From contig JAZKDW010000063.1 of assembly GCA_040387375.1 (NCBI GenBank), forward strand, positions 1-26,263: a stretch of 26,263 nt of DNA, written 5' to 3'. Under the pieces are notes generated by a model. It was not told the DNA's origin. It did no database searches and saw nothing but the letters and a program-made list of their open reading frames with translations. This stretch comes from JAZKDW01 sp040387375. GTDB taxonomy: Bacteria; Pseudomonadota; Gammaproteobacteria; Burkholderiales; Burkholderiaceae_D. Both the position numbers and the translations under genes were made by a program. This document shows positions 1 to 8,202 of the stretch, in pieces (within the stretch, counting starts at the first letter, position 1; each line of letters starts with the position of its first letter).

Positions 1-605
1 CGCCATCGATCCGGTACACGGGGCGCCCCGCCGCATCGAACACGGTGCGTGTGATCCGGTCCAGTCCGGTATCCGGTTGCAGGGCGGCGGCGACGGTGGC
101 GGCAGCGGGCTGGCCCGGCAGCGTGACGGCATTCGCATACTGCACGGTGCGCACCACATTGCCGGCCTGGTCGTAGCGGTTCTGCGTGACCGCGCCCAAT
201 GCATCGATGCTGTAGAGCGCACGATTGGCCGCGTCAACCACGATGCGCACATGCTGGTCGGCATTGGCGTCGGGCACCAGCGCTGCGGTGATGCCTTCCA
301 TCGTCCATGCGGTGCCGGCGGCAAGCGGCCGCGCATAAGCGATGGTTTCCAGCACATTGCCATTGGCGTCACGCACCGTTTGCGTGACGCCGCCGAGCGC
401 ATCGATGCTGAAGATGGCGCGACCATCCCGGTCGAGCACGATGCGCATGACCCGGTCGGCTACATCCGCTCGAATCGCGGCGGTGATGTCCGCCGCCGTC
501 GCGCCCGGCTCGGCCAGTGCAATCGCATGCACGGTGGTCTGCACCACACGCCCTTCGCGGTCATGGACATGTGCGGTCACGCCGTTCAACGCATCTAGCG
601 TGTAG
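1..605 (-). repeat. 198-bp (66-residue) higher-order repeat inside the RHS gene
   Basis: The anchor ATCGATGCTG or ATCGATCCGG occurs on the plus strand at 5, 203 and 401, exactly 198 bp apart. A diverged copy lies near 596. In the RHS frame each unit reads like RxVxDxxGRxxxSIDALGxV, then a YD segment, then a TVQYA-like link and an alanine-rich spacer. The repeat is in frame and probably continues past the left edge of the window. It is longer than a single YD motif and so points to tandem amplification of multi-motif blocks. Confidence 0.8.
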
Positions 606-3600
606 ACCAGACGGTTGTTGCCATCGTAAAAATAGCGGGTGGCGTTGCCTTTGGCATCGGTCTTGCGTGCCAGGTTGTCGTTGGCGTCGTATGCGTAGCC
701 GGTGGCAATCGCCAGACCGGCCGGATCGAGCGTTTGCACGATGCGCCGCCCCAGCTTGTCGTAGCGGCAGGCGGTGACGCGCGGGGTGCTGCTGCCGGCG
801 CCTTCGGTCAGCGTCAATATCTTGCCCCGCGCATCATAGGTATACGCCGTGACCAGATGCAGGCCGTCCGGGTCGACGGTGACCGAGACTGCCTGGCCCT
901 TCCTGTCGTACGTCGTCGCCGTAACCACACCGGCCGGGTCGGTGATGCGCAGCACTTGCCCTTTGGCGTCGTAGACCCAGGTCGTCTGCAGATTCAGTCC
1001 GGCCGGGTCGAGCGTGCGGCTCAACAGCCGGTTCGCGGCATCGTACTGGTAGACCGTTTTTATGCCATTGGCGTCGGTCGATTCGGTCAGGCGACCGGCA
1101 TGGTCGTACTGGCTGCCGCTGGCGATCGCCAGCGCTTCCTGGCTGGTGCGCGTGAGCCTGCCATTGCGGTCGTAGGTGTAGCGGGTCGTGTTGCCGTTGC
1201 CATCGGTGAGTTGCACCGTTTCGCCATGCCGGTTGCGGCTGGTGGTGACGGTGATGCCTTCGGCGGTGGTGACGGTGATGCTCCGGCTGGATGCATCGTA
1301 ACGTGTGGTGGTGGTGTTGCCGTTGCCATCGGTCTGCGTGAGCACACGGTCGAAGGCATCGTAACTGCTGCTGCGATGGACATCGAGCGCATCGGTGACT
1401 TGCACGATGCGGCCGAGGCGGTCGTATTGCCGGCTGCTGCTCTGGCCATTGGCATCGGTGCTTTGCGTCACGCGGCCGAAGGCGTCGAACACTTGCCGCG
1501 TGATGCGGTTCAGGCCGCCGTCATCTTCGGTGGTCTGGGTCACCTGGCCGCGCCGGTTGAGCGCATATCGTGTGGTGACGGTGCTGCCGTCGCCAATGCT
1601 GCCGGTGGTGCTGCGCAATTCGCCAAACGCATTGTAGGTAACGCTGTTGACGGCGCCAAGCGCATCGCGGGTAAACGCAACTTGACCGCGCACATCGTAG
1701 ACCATCGTGGTCGTGCTGTCCGCTTCGCCGGCAAGACCGTTGAGCAGACTCACCATCTGGGCCGACGCGACACCGCCGGTCAGCGTCGCCATATCGATAC
1801 GGCTGCCATACTGTGTGGTTTGCACCAGCTGATTCAGCGCATTGTAGTCGTGGCGCGTGATTTCGCCAGCGGCATTGATCGTGTAGATCAGCAAGCCATC
1901 GCCGCTATCGTAATAAAACAGCGAGCGGTTGCCGTTGGCATCGGTGCTGGCGATCCTGCGGCCGGCCTGGTCATATGCATGGCTGACGCCATACTGCGTC
2001 CACAGGACATCGATCTGGTCCGGGGTTGGCGCAATGAGGGCCGCCAGCGCGGCACTGCCTTCGGCCGTCAGTTCGCCAGTCAAGCGTCCCAGCCTGTCAT
2101 GCCGGGCTTGCAGCGTGCGCACCTCGCCGGTGCCGAACGCACGGTCGGTGCGGATCAGCTGGCCGCTGCTGTCGTAGGTGAAGCGGGTGACGGTGCCTTC
2201 CGGACTGGTTTCGGTCGCGACCTGATTGGCCGGCGTATAGGTGCGGATGGTCGACTGGTCCTGTGCCGAGGCCGCCGGGCGCAACTGGCCGATGACGGTG
2301 GCGGATGTGATGGCGTCGGGGGCGATGCGGCTTTTATTGGCGTAGCGGATCTGCTGAACCGGGTTGCCATTAGCATCGTGCATTGTTTCGGTCAGGTAGC
2401 CTTCGCCATCGATGCTGGCGATCACCCTGCTCTGGCCGTCGTACAGGTTCCAGCGATGGCTATCTTGCGCGCTGGCGGCCGGACGCAGTAACACGAACGT
2501 GCCGCTGGCGCGCTGCGCGCTGTCGGTGACCGTGGACCAGCCAATGCTGTGCACCAGACGGCCGGCGGCGTCGTATTCATTGCCGGTCAGGTAACCGTCG
2601 GCATCGAGCACGGCGACGATCTTGCCGTCGTTGTCATACAGGGTGCGGGTGCGGCGGTCAGTCTCACTGGCGGCCGGGTTGACGGCAGCGGCGGTGGTGG
2701 CATCGGTGAGCGCGCCGCCATCGACCGCGGTGGCGTAGCGGATCGTGGCGCTGATGCGCGACGCGCCGTCATACATGATTTCGTTGACAAACCCGAGTTC
2801 ATCGACGGTCTTGACGAGGCGGTTGGCGGCATCGTACAGATTGCGCGTGCGGCGGTCGGCGGCAGCGGCTGCCGGGCGAATCGCGTCGAGCTCCAGATCG
2901 GCGGGACTGCGATCGGCATTGCGCAGCCCGGCGGTCGGCACCGGCGTGGCGTAGCGGATGGTCTGGATGATCTGATCATTGGCGTTGTAGCGGTGTTCGG
3001 TCAGGCTGCCATTGCCGTCGATGTCGGCCACCTTGCGGCCGGCTTCGTCATGCAGCATGAAGGTGCGGATGCCGGTCGCGTCCTGCGTCATGCGCAACCG
3101 TCCATTGGCGTCGTAGCGGAAGCTGCTCGCGCCGAGCGCACTGGCGCCATCGGCGTGCAGCAAACCAATCAGTTCACCTGCGCGGTTGTAGACCGAGGTG
3201 GTGGCCAGGCCATTGGCCAGCGTGGTGCGGGTGGTGTTGCCGGCGTCGTCGTAGGTGGTGACGCTGGTGTTGCCGAGGGTATCGGTGCTGCCGATCAAAC
3301 GTCCCATGCCATCGTAGCGCCAGGTGGTGACAAAATCGCCGGCGGCTGTCGTTGCAGCGGCTGCCGTTGCAGCGCCATTCGGCGCCACGGTGCTGAGCAG
3401 CTGGCCGGCCTGGTCGTAGACAGTGTAGGTTACCGATGCGGTGCTGTCGGCGAAGCGGGTTTGCGCCGCGACCTGGCCGCGGAAATCGTAGCGGGTGTCG
3501 GTGCGCAGACTGCGGCTCTGGTCGGCCCCGGCAGCCCAGGCCGAGAGGGTGCTTTCCGTCATCGACGCGTCGGCGGCCAATCCGGAAACGTCGAACATGT

Positions 3601-4960
3601 TGCCGGCGTAAGCGATGACGGAAACTTGCTGGCCCAGCGCGTTGTAGCGATATTCGGTAACCCGCCCTTCGGCACTGACCGCAAAACGCAGGTGCTGCCG
3701 GCTGTCATAGGCATAACACATCGTCTGCGGCTGGTCCGCCGCCGGATACACGGTTTGCGTGAGCAGTTCATTGCGGGCGCCATAAGTGCGCCTGACCGTA
3801 TTGCCGGCCGCATCGCGCTGCAGCGTCAGGTTGTTGCTGGCGTCGTATTCATAAAACGTCGTGTGGCCCAGCGCATCGGTGCTGGTGACGATATTGCCGC
3901 GCTCATCGTAGCTGTAAGCGATGTGCTGGCTGACGCCCGCAATGGCCGGTCCCGTCAGGCTGGTCAGGCGCCCTTGCGCATCATGGCCATGCACGGTGCG
4001 CTTGCCGAGCGGATCGGTGACGCTGGTGCTGTGGCTGGCGAGGTCATAGCTTATGCGGGTGATGCGGCTGCCCTCACCCATGTCCTGGCGGATTTCGCTC
4101 AGCCGCGTGCTGCCGTCGGCCAGCTGCGTGTACGCAAAATCGAGCCGGCTGCCATCGCTCTGGACCATGCCGGCCAGACGTGTGCTGGCGCCGTCGTAGG
4201 TATAAGTCGTCGTGTAGACCTGGCCATCGGCAATGCTGTTGTCGTCGGGCGTGAGGTCGAGCGTGACGCTGGTCAGGCGCTGCTGGGCGTCGTAGCCGTA
4301 ACGCACGCGTGTATGAGTCGCGCCATCGGCCGTGACGGTGTGCATCGCCACCAGGCTGGTGCCGGAATAATCAAGATATGTGGTTTCGCCGGAGGCGTCG
4401 GCAACCGAGGTGAGCAAGTTCCCGGTGTACCGATAGGCCAGCGTATTGCCGTCCATATCGGTCAGCGCCAGCAGCTTGCCTTCGCTGCCGTTCCAGTCAT
4501 GGGTTTCGCACAGGCGGCTGTCACCGTCGGTCCAGGTCCAGTGTCCAGAACCGTCGTCGTAAGCGAGCGTATCGGCGCTGCCGGCGCCATCGTGATTGAG
4601 GTACAGGCCGCGAACGATGTCATACACGTAGATCAGTTCGGCGCCATCGGCATCGGTGCGGCGCACGGTGCTGCCGGCGGTGTTGGTCATGCCGGTCAGG
4701 TTGTCGATGCGGCGGTGGATGCCGAGGCGCCAGTTGTCGCCATTGTCGTCGGTCAAACGGCCCTGGCTGTTGTAGGTACGCACCAGGCTGATGTCCGGCC
4801 CCTGCCCCAGCAGCACGTCGTCCTGGCGCTGCACGATCAGGTTGCCAGTCGCCACGTTGACGAAAACGTGTTCGCCGGCGCGTCCCAGACTGGACTGGCC
4901 GCCGGTGCCGGGCGATCCGGCCAGCAAACCCAACTCGTTGCCGCTGACAATTCCAACCAT
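1..4960 (-). CDS. Giant RHS/YD-repeat protein, 3' end beyond the window
   Basis: The minus-strand frame starting with ATG at 4960 reads without a stop to the window edge, giving about 1653 codons, so the C-terminus is missing. I checked the frame at the start, near 3311, 2558 and 1055, and at the left edge. A purine-rich AAGGGGTGGGGA precedes the ATG. The protein begins MVGIVSGNELGLLAGS, then a lead-in (VNVATGNLIVQRQDD, LVRTYNSQGRL) seen in large proteobacterial RHS proteins. The rest is dense YD repeats such as YRYDAxGRL and TxYDAAGN. I see no signal peptide, no N-terminal PAAR or VgrG-type module and no membrane segment. YD repeats in known families form a beta-cocoon shell around a C-terminal toxin or act as surface polymers. 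Which applies here cannot be told without the C-terminus. It lies 145 bp downstream of fliA in the same direction, behind a sigma-28-like promoter. Confidence 0.9.
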   Translation of the reverse strand, partial: MVGIVSGNELGLLAGSPGTGGQSSLGRAGEHVFVNVATGNLIVQRQDDVLLGQGPDISLVRTYNSQGRLTDDNGDNWRLGIHRRIDNLTGMTNTAGSTVRRTDADGAELIYVYDIVRGLYLNHDGAGSADTLAYDDGSGHWTWTDGDSRLCETHDWNGSEGKLLALTDMDGNTLAYRYTGNLLTSVADASGETTYLDYSGTSLVAMHTVTADGATHTRVRYGYDAQQRLTSVTLDLTPDDNSIADGQVYTTTYTYDGASTRLAGMVQSDGSRLDFAYTQLADGSTRLSEIRQDMGEGSRITRISYDLASHSTSVTDPLGKRTVHGHDAQGRLTSLTGPAIAGVSQHIAYSYDERGNIVTSTDALGHTTFYEYDASNNLTLQRDAAGNTVRRTYGARNELLTQTVYPAADQPQTMCYAYDSRQHLRFAVSAEGRVTEYRYNALGQQVSVIAYAGNMFDVSGLAADASMTESTLSAWAAGADQSRSLRTDTRYDFRGQVAAQTRFADSTASVTYTVYDQAGQLLSTVAPNGAATAAAATTAAGDFVTTWRYDGMGRLIGSTDTLGNTSVTTYDDAGNTTRTTLANGLATTSVYNRAGELIGLLHADGASALGASSFRYDANGRLRMTQDATGIRTFMLHDEAGRKVADIDGNGSLTEHRYNANDQIIQTIRYATPVPTAGLRNADRSPADLELDAIRPAAAAADRRTRNLYDAANRLVKTVDELGFVNEIMYDGASRISATIRYATAVDGGALTDATTAAAVNPAASETDRRTRTLYDNDGKIVAVLDADGYLTGNEYDAAGRLVHSIGWSTVTDSAQRASGTFVLLRPAASAQDSHRWNLYDGQSRVIASIDGEGYLTETMHDANGNPVQQIRYANKSRIAPDAITSATVIGQLRPAASAQDQSTIRTYTPANQVATETSPEGTVTRFTYDSSGQLIRTDRAFGTGEVRTLQARHDRLGRLTGELTAEGSAALAALIAPTPDQIDVLWTQYGVSHAYDQAGRRIASTDANGNRSLFYYDSGDGLLIYTINAAGEITRHDYNALNQLVQTTQYGSRIDMATLTGGVASAQMVSLLNGLAGEADSTTTMVYDVRGQVAFTRDALGAVNSVTYNAFGELRSTTGSIGDGSTVTTRYALNRRGQVTQTTEDDGGLNRITRQVFDAFGRVTQSTDANGQSSSRQYDRLGRIVQVTDALDVHRSSSYDAFDRVLTQTDGNGNTTTTRYDASSRSITVTTAEGITVTTSRNRHGETVQLTDGNGNTTRYTYDRNGRLTRTSQEALAIASGSQYDHAGRLTESTDANGIKTVYQYDAANRLLSRTLDPAGLNLQTTWVYDAKGQVLRITDPAGVVTATTYDRKGQAVSVTVDPDGLHLVTAYTYDARGKILTLTEGAGSSTPRVTACRYDKLGRRIVQTLDPAGLAIATGYAYDANDNLARKTDAKGNATRYFYDGNNRLVYTLDALNGVTAHVHDREGRVVQTTVHAIALAEPGATAADITAAIRADVADRVMRIVLDRDGRAIFSIDALGGVTQTVRDANGNVLETIAYARPLAAGTAWTMEGITAALVPDANADQHVRIVVDAANRALYSIDALGAVTQNRYDQAGNVVRTVQYANAVTLPGQPAAATVAAALQPDTGLDRITRTVFDAAGRPVYRIDG
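2240..2885 (-). repeat. Second higher-order repeat tract (RPAASA-D block) in the RHS gene
   Basis: Four copies of a block with consensus (R/N)PAAxxxDxxxRxLYD occur at about 2833-2881, 2634-2684, 2441-2488 and 2240-2286. Spacing is about 193-201 bp. Each block is followed by VxxxDxxGxxxExxYDAxxR and a link such as TIRYA. The period is close to that of the tract at the left edge, but the sequence differs, so the 66-residue unit seems to be a general building block of this protein. Confidence 0.7.
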
Positions 4961-5034
4961 TCCCCACCCCTTGCGTTAAGAGCCCGGCCTTGCGTGTATG
5001 TCTTTACCCGATCGGGGTGAGACTGTTACGCAAT

Positions 5035-5061
5035 CTATCCACGCCTTTCCGCAAATGTTTA
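5035..5061 (-). promoter_or_regulatory. Candidate sigma-28 (FliA) promoter for the RHS gene
   Basis: On the minus strand TAAA (5061-5058) is followed after exactly 15 nt by GTGGATAG (5042-5035). The enterobacterial FliA consensus is TAAA-N15-GCCGATAA, so the -35 core and spacing match exactly and 5 of 8 positions of the -10 match, including GATA. It ends 75 bp before the RHS start codon and is downstream of fliA. One short motif in 145 bp could arise by chance. Confidence 0.4.
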
Positions 5062-5065
5062 GCGA

Positions 5066-5093
5066 GACAGCGCAATTTTTTTGCGCCACTGTC
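5066..5093. terminator. Hairpin between fliA and the RHS gene, possible terminator
   Basis: GACAG-CGCAA is followed by a TTTTT loop and TTGCG-CCA-CTGTC. This forms a 10-bp stem with a 3-nt bulge. Five T follow on the plus strand (5094-5098), but on the minus strand, the direction of fliA, no T tract follows. It may still slow or end fliA transcription or shape the transcript, but the U-tract orientation makes it a poor intrinsic terminator for the operon. Confidence 0.3.
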
Positions 5094-5105
5094 TTTTTCA
5101 TGGCG

Positions 5106-5846
5106 CTACAGGCTGACATTCACGCCTTCGCCGCCCGCGTACACTTTCTGCAACAGATTCAGCGCCTGCCGGTGGATTTGCGAGATGCGCCCTTTGCTCA
5201 AATCCATCGTCCGGGCAATTTCTTCAAAACTCATGCCTTGGAAATAATGATGGCGGATCACGCTGCGCGCCTGCTCCGGCAGCACATCGACGATCCGCCG
5301 CATCATTTTCTTGAGCTCGTTCAGTTCATGGCGGTCATAAAAATTCTCGATCTGATGCGGCTCCTGGCTCTGGTACATGGTCGAGTCTTCCAGCATGTAA
5401 CCCAGCGCCAGTCCGATTGCGAGGTCCGCCAGCTCGGCGAACAAGTCCTTGCCCGGCGCCGGTTTCCTGCCTTCGCGCATCGATTCCAAGCGCTGCTGGC
5501 GCAGGTACGCGCGCGCGGTGATCTGCTGCTGCTTTTCGCACGACTTTTCCATGCCGTTCAATATCGCGCCGTTGATGCGATGCCCGGCATAAGTCTTGAA
5601 GCTGGCGCCGCGGCTGGCATCGTAGCGATCGACCGCTTCGATCATGCCGATGATCGCGTACTGCCTATAATCCTGGAACTCGCTCTGCGCGATCTGCCGC
5701 CCTGCGTACAACTTCGCCGCCAGCATGTGCGCGAACGGCGTGTACGCATCGATCAGTTGCTGGCGCGCCTGCTGCTGGCCCTGGCCCTTCCATGCCTGCC
5801 ACAATTGCCGCTCCACTTCTTCATCAAGGTCCTTGAGCTTCACCAT
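5106..5846 (-). CDS. fliA: Flagellar sigma factor FliA (sigma-28/WhiG family)
   Basis: At 246 aa this is the usual size of FliA. Region 2 is visible at about residues 28-95, with YRQYAIIGMIEAVDRYD and FKTYAGHRINGAIL matching the family pattern (LIQxGxxGLLDAxxRYD, FxTYAxxRIRGAML). Region 4 near the C-terminus has LPEQARSVIRHHYF, MSFEEIARTMDLS and a helix-turn-helix GRISQIHRQAL. The region-3 DWxPRSxR motif of typical FliA is replaced by SCEKQQQITARAY. In the family this factor directs RNA polymerase to late flagellar promoters. It is the last gene of the operon, 10 nt after fliP, with only a weak Shine-Dalgarno. No FlgM anti-sigma factor is visible in the window. Confidence 0.88.
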   Translation of the reverse strand: MVKLKDLDEEVERQLWQAWKGQGQQQARQQLIDAYTPFAHMLAAKLYAGRQIAQSEFQDYRQYAIIGMIEAVDRYDASRGASFKTYAGHRINGAILNGMEKSCEKQQQITARAYLRQQRLESMREGRKPAPGKDLFAELADLAIGLALGYMLEDSTMYQSQEPHQIENFYDRHELNELKKMMRRIVDVLPEQARSVIRHHYFQGMSFEEIARTMDLSKGRISQIHRQALNLLQKVYAGGEGVNVSL

Positions 5847-5856
5847 GGGCGACCGG

Positions 5857-6618
5857 TCAGTGGAAGCTGCCGATCAGCGATTTGACGATCAGGTTCCAGC
5901 CGTCGATCAGGACGAACATCAGGATTTTTACCGGCAATGAAATCATCACCGGCGGCACCATCATCATGCCCATCGCCATCAGTACGCTGGAGATGATCAG
6001 ATCGATCAGCAGAAACGGCAGGAAGATGACAAAGCCGATCTGGAACGCCGACTTCAGCTCGCTCAGCATGAAGGCGGGAACCAGCTGCACTAGCGCCACA
6101 TCGTTGATATCCTTCGGCGGCTCGCTGCGTGATATCTCGACCATCAGCAGCAGGTCCTGCTCGCGCGTCTGGCGGATCATGAAATCCTTGAGCGGCCTGG
6201 TCCCGGCCGCCAGCGCGGCCTCGGGCGCCATCTTGTTCTCGTTGAACGGCTTGAACGCCTGCTCGTTGATCTGCGTGAAGACCGGCAGCATCGTGAACAG
6301 GCTCAGGAACAGCGCCAGGCTCACCAGCACCGTGTTCGGCGGCGTCTCCTGCATGCCCATTGCGTGCCTTAACATCGACAGCACGATGATGATCCTGGTG
6401 AAGGAGGTCATCGCGATCAGGATCGCCGGCGCCAGGCTGATCACCGTCAGCAGGAGCACGATTTTCAGCGCATTCGCCACTTCGCCATTCGATGTCTTGC
6501 CGCCATCGAGCGTAATGCTGAGGCCGGGCAGCGTGGCGTCGGCAGCCGCGGCGCATAAGGGGAATAGCAGCGCGGCCAGCACCGATGCGCGCGCCAGGCG
6601 CTTGAATGAATCAACCAT
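5857..6618 (-). CDS. fliP: Flagellar export gate protein FliP
   Basis: The 253-aa protein is core FliP, which builds the export gate ring with FliQ and FliR in the inner membrane. It has an N-terminal signal peptide (LARASVLAALLFPLCAAAADA), as is normal for FliP, then LPGLSITL and hydrophobic segments. Family motifs include MTSFTRIIIVLSMLRHAMGMQ, PPNTVLVSLALFL, LVPAFMLSELKSAFQIGF and MMMVPPVMISLPVKI. An in-frame upstream ATG at 6669 lies inside fliO. The start at 6618 overlaps the fliO stop by 8 nt, which fits the operon's coupling, and leaves a proper signal peptide. Confidence 0.96.
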   Translation of the reverse strand: MVDSFKRLARASVLAALLFPLCAAAADATLPGLSITLDGGKTSNGEVANALKIVLLLTVISLAPAILIAMTSFTRIIIVLSMLRHAMGMQETPPNTVLVSLALFLSLFTMLPVFTQINEQAFKPFNENKMAPEAALAAGTRPLKDFMIRQTREQDLLLMVEISRSEPPKDINDVALVQLVPAFMLSELKSAFQIGFVIFLPFLLIDLIISSVLMAMGMMMVPPVMISLPVKILMFVLIDGWNLIVKSLIGSFH

Positions 6619-7060
6619 GATGCACCGCTTCGCGGGCGTTGCCGCCGTCATCGGCGCCGCCGTTGGCAACCACGGTGATGCTGTCGCCGCTTTGTCCCAG
6701 CAACAGTGTTCGTCCTTCCAGCTGCACCAGATACAGCGATGCCTTTGGCCCCAGGCGCATGGTTTCCACCAGCGTCAGCTTGCGCGGCACACCGGCCTTC
6801 AAGGGCATCTTCAGACCCATCGGCAACTGCGGGAAATAGCGCCTGAGGACAAACAGGCCTGCGCACGCCAGACCCACCAGCACCGCCAGAATCGAAAATG
6901 ACTTGCCGGCAGTCGCACCCGTTCCCGCGTCGGTCCTCTTGTACGGGATGGCGTTGGCCGGCACCGCCGCCTGCGCTGACGGCGCCGTGCTGTCGGCCCG
7001 GGCGATTGATCCGAACGCGAGCGGTATCAGCATCGCCAGGATCAGCAACAGCGTTTTCAC
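6611..7060 (-). CDS. fliO: Flagellar biosynthesis protein FliO
   Basis: At 149 aa it shows a signal-like N-terminus (MKTLLLILAMLIPLAFGSIARA) and one transmembrane segment (about residues 55-74, SILAVLVGLACAGLFVLRR). A short cytoplasmic FliO domain follows, with KLTLVETMRLGPKASLYLVQL and the (T/L)LLLGQSG pattern. FliO helps assemble the FliP ring. Its start overlaps the fliN stop (ATGA), and its stop overlaps the fliP start. FliO is poorly conserved in general, but the RLGPKxxLxLVxxxGRxLLLG stretch and gene position make the call secure. Confidence 0.9.
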   Translation of the reverse strand: MKTLLLILAMLIPLAFGSIARADSTAPSAQAAVPANAIPYKRTDAGTGATAGKSFSILAVLVGLACAGLFVLRRYFPQLPMGLKMPLKAGVPRKLTLVETMRLGPKASLYLVQLEGRTLLLGQSGDSITVVANGGADDGGNAREAVHHG

Positions 7061-7407
7061 GGCTTGCCGGGATCGGAAATCTCGGTAATGCAGATACCGA
7101 AATTGTCATCGACCACAACCAGGTTGCCACGCGCGACCGCTTTGCCGTCGAGGTAAATATCGAGCGGCTCGTTGGTCAGCCGATCGAGCCGGAGGATGGA
7201 ATTTTCTTTCAGCGCATACAACTCGCCTACCGACATTTCGCAACTCCCGGCCCGCACTTCCAGCCTGACCCTGAGGTTCTGGATCAGGCTCAGATTGCCG
7301 TCATACAGATTGCGGCCCGCTACACCGTCGGTGATTTCCTGCAGCTTTACCTGCTGCGCGGATTGCGGGGCTTCGGCGCTGATGCGGCTGTTTGCTTTAG
7401 CGGACAT
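7057..7407 (-). CDS. fliN: C-ring protein FliN (SpoA domain)
   Basis: The 116-aa protein has a C-terminal SpoA domain (about residues 40-112): LSLIQNLRVRLEVRAGSCEMSV, then GELYALKENSILRLDRL, EPLDIYLDGK and ARGNLVVVDDNFGICITEI. FliN forms the bottom of the C ring and docks the FliH-FliI export complex. The start is 3 nt after the stop of the FliM-like gene, and that stop overlaps a strong AGGAGAA Shine-Dalgarno. It appears intact, in contrast to the reduced FliM-like and FliG-like proteins of this operon. Confidence 0.92.
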   Translation of the reverse strand: MSAKANSRISAEAPQSAQQVKLQEITDGVAGRNLYDGNLSLIQNLRVRLEVRAGSCEMSVGELYALKENSILRLDRLTNEPLDIYLDGKAVARGNLVVVDDNFGICITEISDPGKP

Positions 7408-7410
7408 TTT

Positions 7411-8202
7411 TTATTCTCCTGAAATGGTGGGGCTGGTCAGCTGCACGGACTTGTGTCCTTCGCGGCTCCCCAGAAAAGCGCTGCACAAACGAACGCCGTC
7501 AGCGGTCATCACGGCCAGCGGCTGGTCGATCCGGGTATTGAGCCGGATCACGTCGCCAGCGACGATGGTTTGCAACAAGCCGATTTCCAGTTGCGTCTCG
7601 CCGATCGCTACCGTCAGCGCGATGCGGCCATTGGCCAGCGCATCGCGGCGATTTTCAAAGGCTATTTTTGCCGGTGCGGCGGCAGTGAGGCCGGCCAGCA
7701 TCGACGCCGCCTGGTGCGGGCTGATCAGCAACGTGATCCGGCATTCGCCACAGGCGATTTCGGCGACTGCCGCACCGGAGCCGGGCGCATGCAATGACTG
7801 TTCTGGCGCGAATGGTTCGTGCAGTCTTGCGGCATCTTCTCCAGCCAGTGCCTCCAGAAGATCGGCCAGTGCGCGCTCGGCCAGCGCAACCAGCAATCCC
7901 GATGGTTTTGCGCCCGCTTCATTGCCGGCCACGCCGGCGATCAGCATGCCGCGCAAGGGCGCATGCAGCGCAGCCGAGGAGCGCACCGCGACCCAATGCG
8001 CGGGCCCGGTGCCGACCGCCATCCAGCCGGTCTTCTCCTCAAGAATGGCCGCATCGTGTTCGGCCGCCCGAAAGCAGCGGACCGTGCTGTGGACGTCCGC
8101 AGCCAGCCATGCGAGTGACCATTTTCCGCATGCCGCCGCCACTTGCGATTCAAGCGCCGACAGTTCGCTGGCGTTCAGCAGCCGGTAGAGAAAATGTGTC
8201 AT
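7411..8202 (-). CDS. fliM: Divergent FliM-position protein with C-terminal SpoA domain
   Basis: The gene sits between flgE and fliN, the place of fliM, but the product has 263 aa compared with about 330 for typical FliM. Only the C-terminal SpoA domain is clear (about residues 188-256: LTVAIGETQLEIGLLQTIVAGDVIRL, then QPLAVMTADGVRLCSAFLG). The N-terminus (MTHFLYRLLNASELSALESQ) lacks the LSQxEIDALL CheY-binding segment, and I find no GGxG loop of the FliM middle domain that contacts FliG. In overall build it is closer to SctQ of injectisomes. The likely role is C-ring or sorting platform, without CheY-driven switching. Its ATG overlaps the flgE stop by 1 nt. An SctQ-like origin is an alternative to degenerate FliM. 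Confidence 0.7.
   Translation of the reverse strand: MTHFLYRLLNASELSALESQVAAACGKWSLAWLAADVHSTVRCFRAAEHDAAILEEKTGWMAVGTGPAHWVAVRSSAALHAPLRGMLIAGVAGNEAGAKPSGLLVALAERALADLLEALAGEDAARLHEPFAPEQSLHAPGSGAAVAEIACGECRITLLISPHQAASMLAGLTAAAPAKIAFENRRDALANGRIALTVAIGETQLEIGLLQTIVAGDVIRLNTRIDQPLAVMTADGVRLCSAFLGSREGHKSVQLTSPTISGE

Noticed and set aside
734..5020. Two long plus-strand open frames of 585 and 823 codons
   Set aside because: They lie antisense to the RHS gene. Their translations show no domain, while the minus frame gives clear YD repeats. GC-rich repetitive sequence leaves stops rare on the opposite strand.
5882..6901. Plus-strand 339-codon open frame
   Set aside because: It is antisense to fliP and fliO, whose protein motifs are unambiguous.
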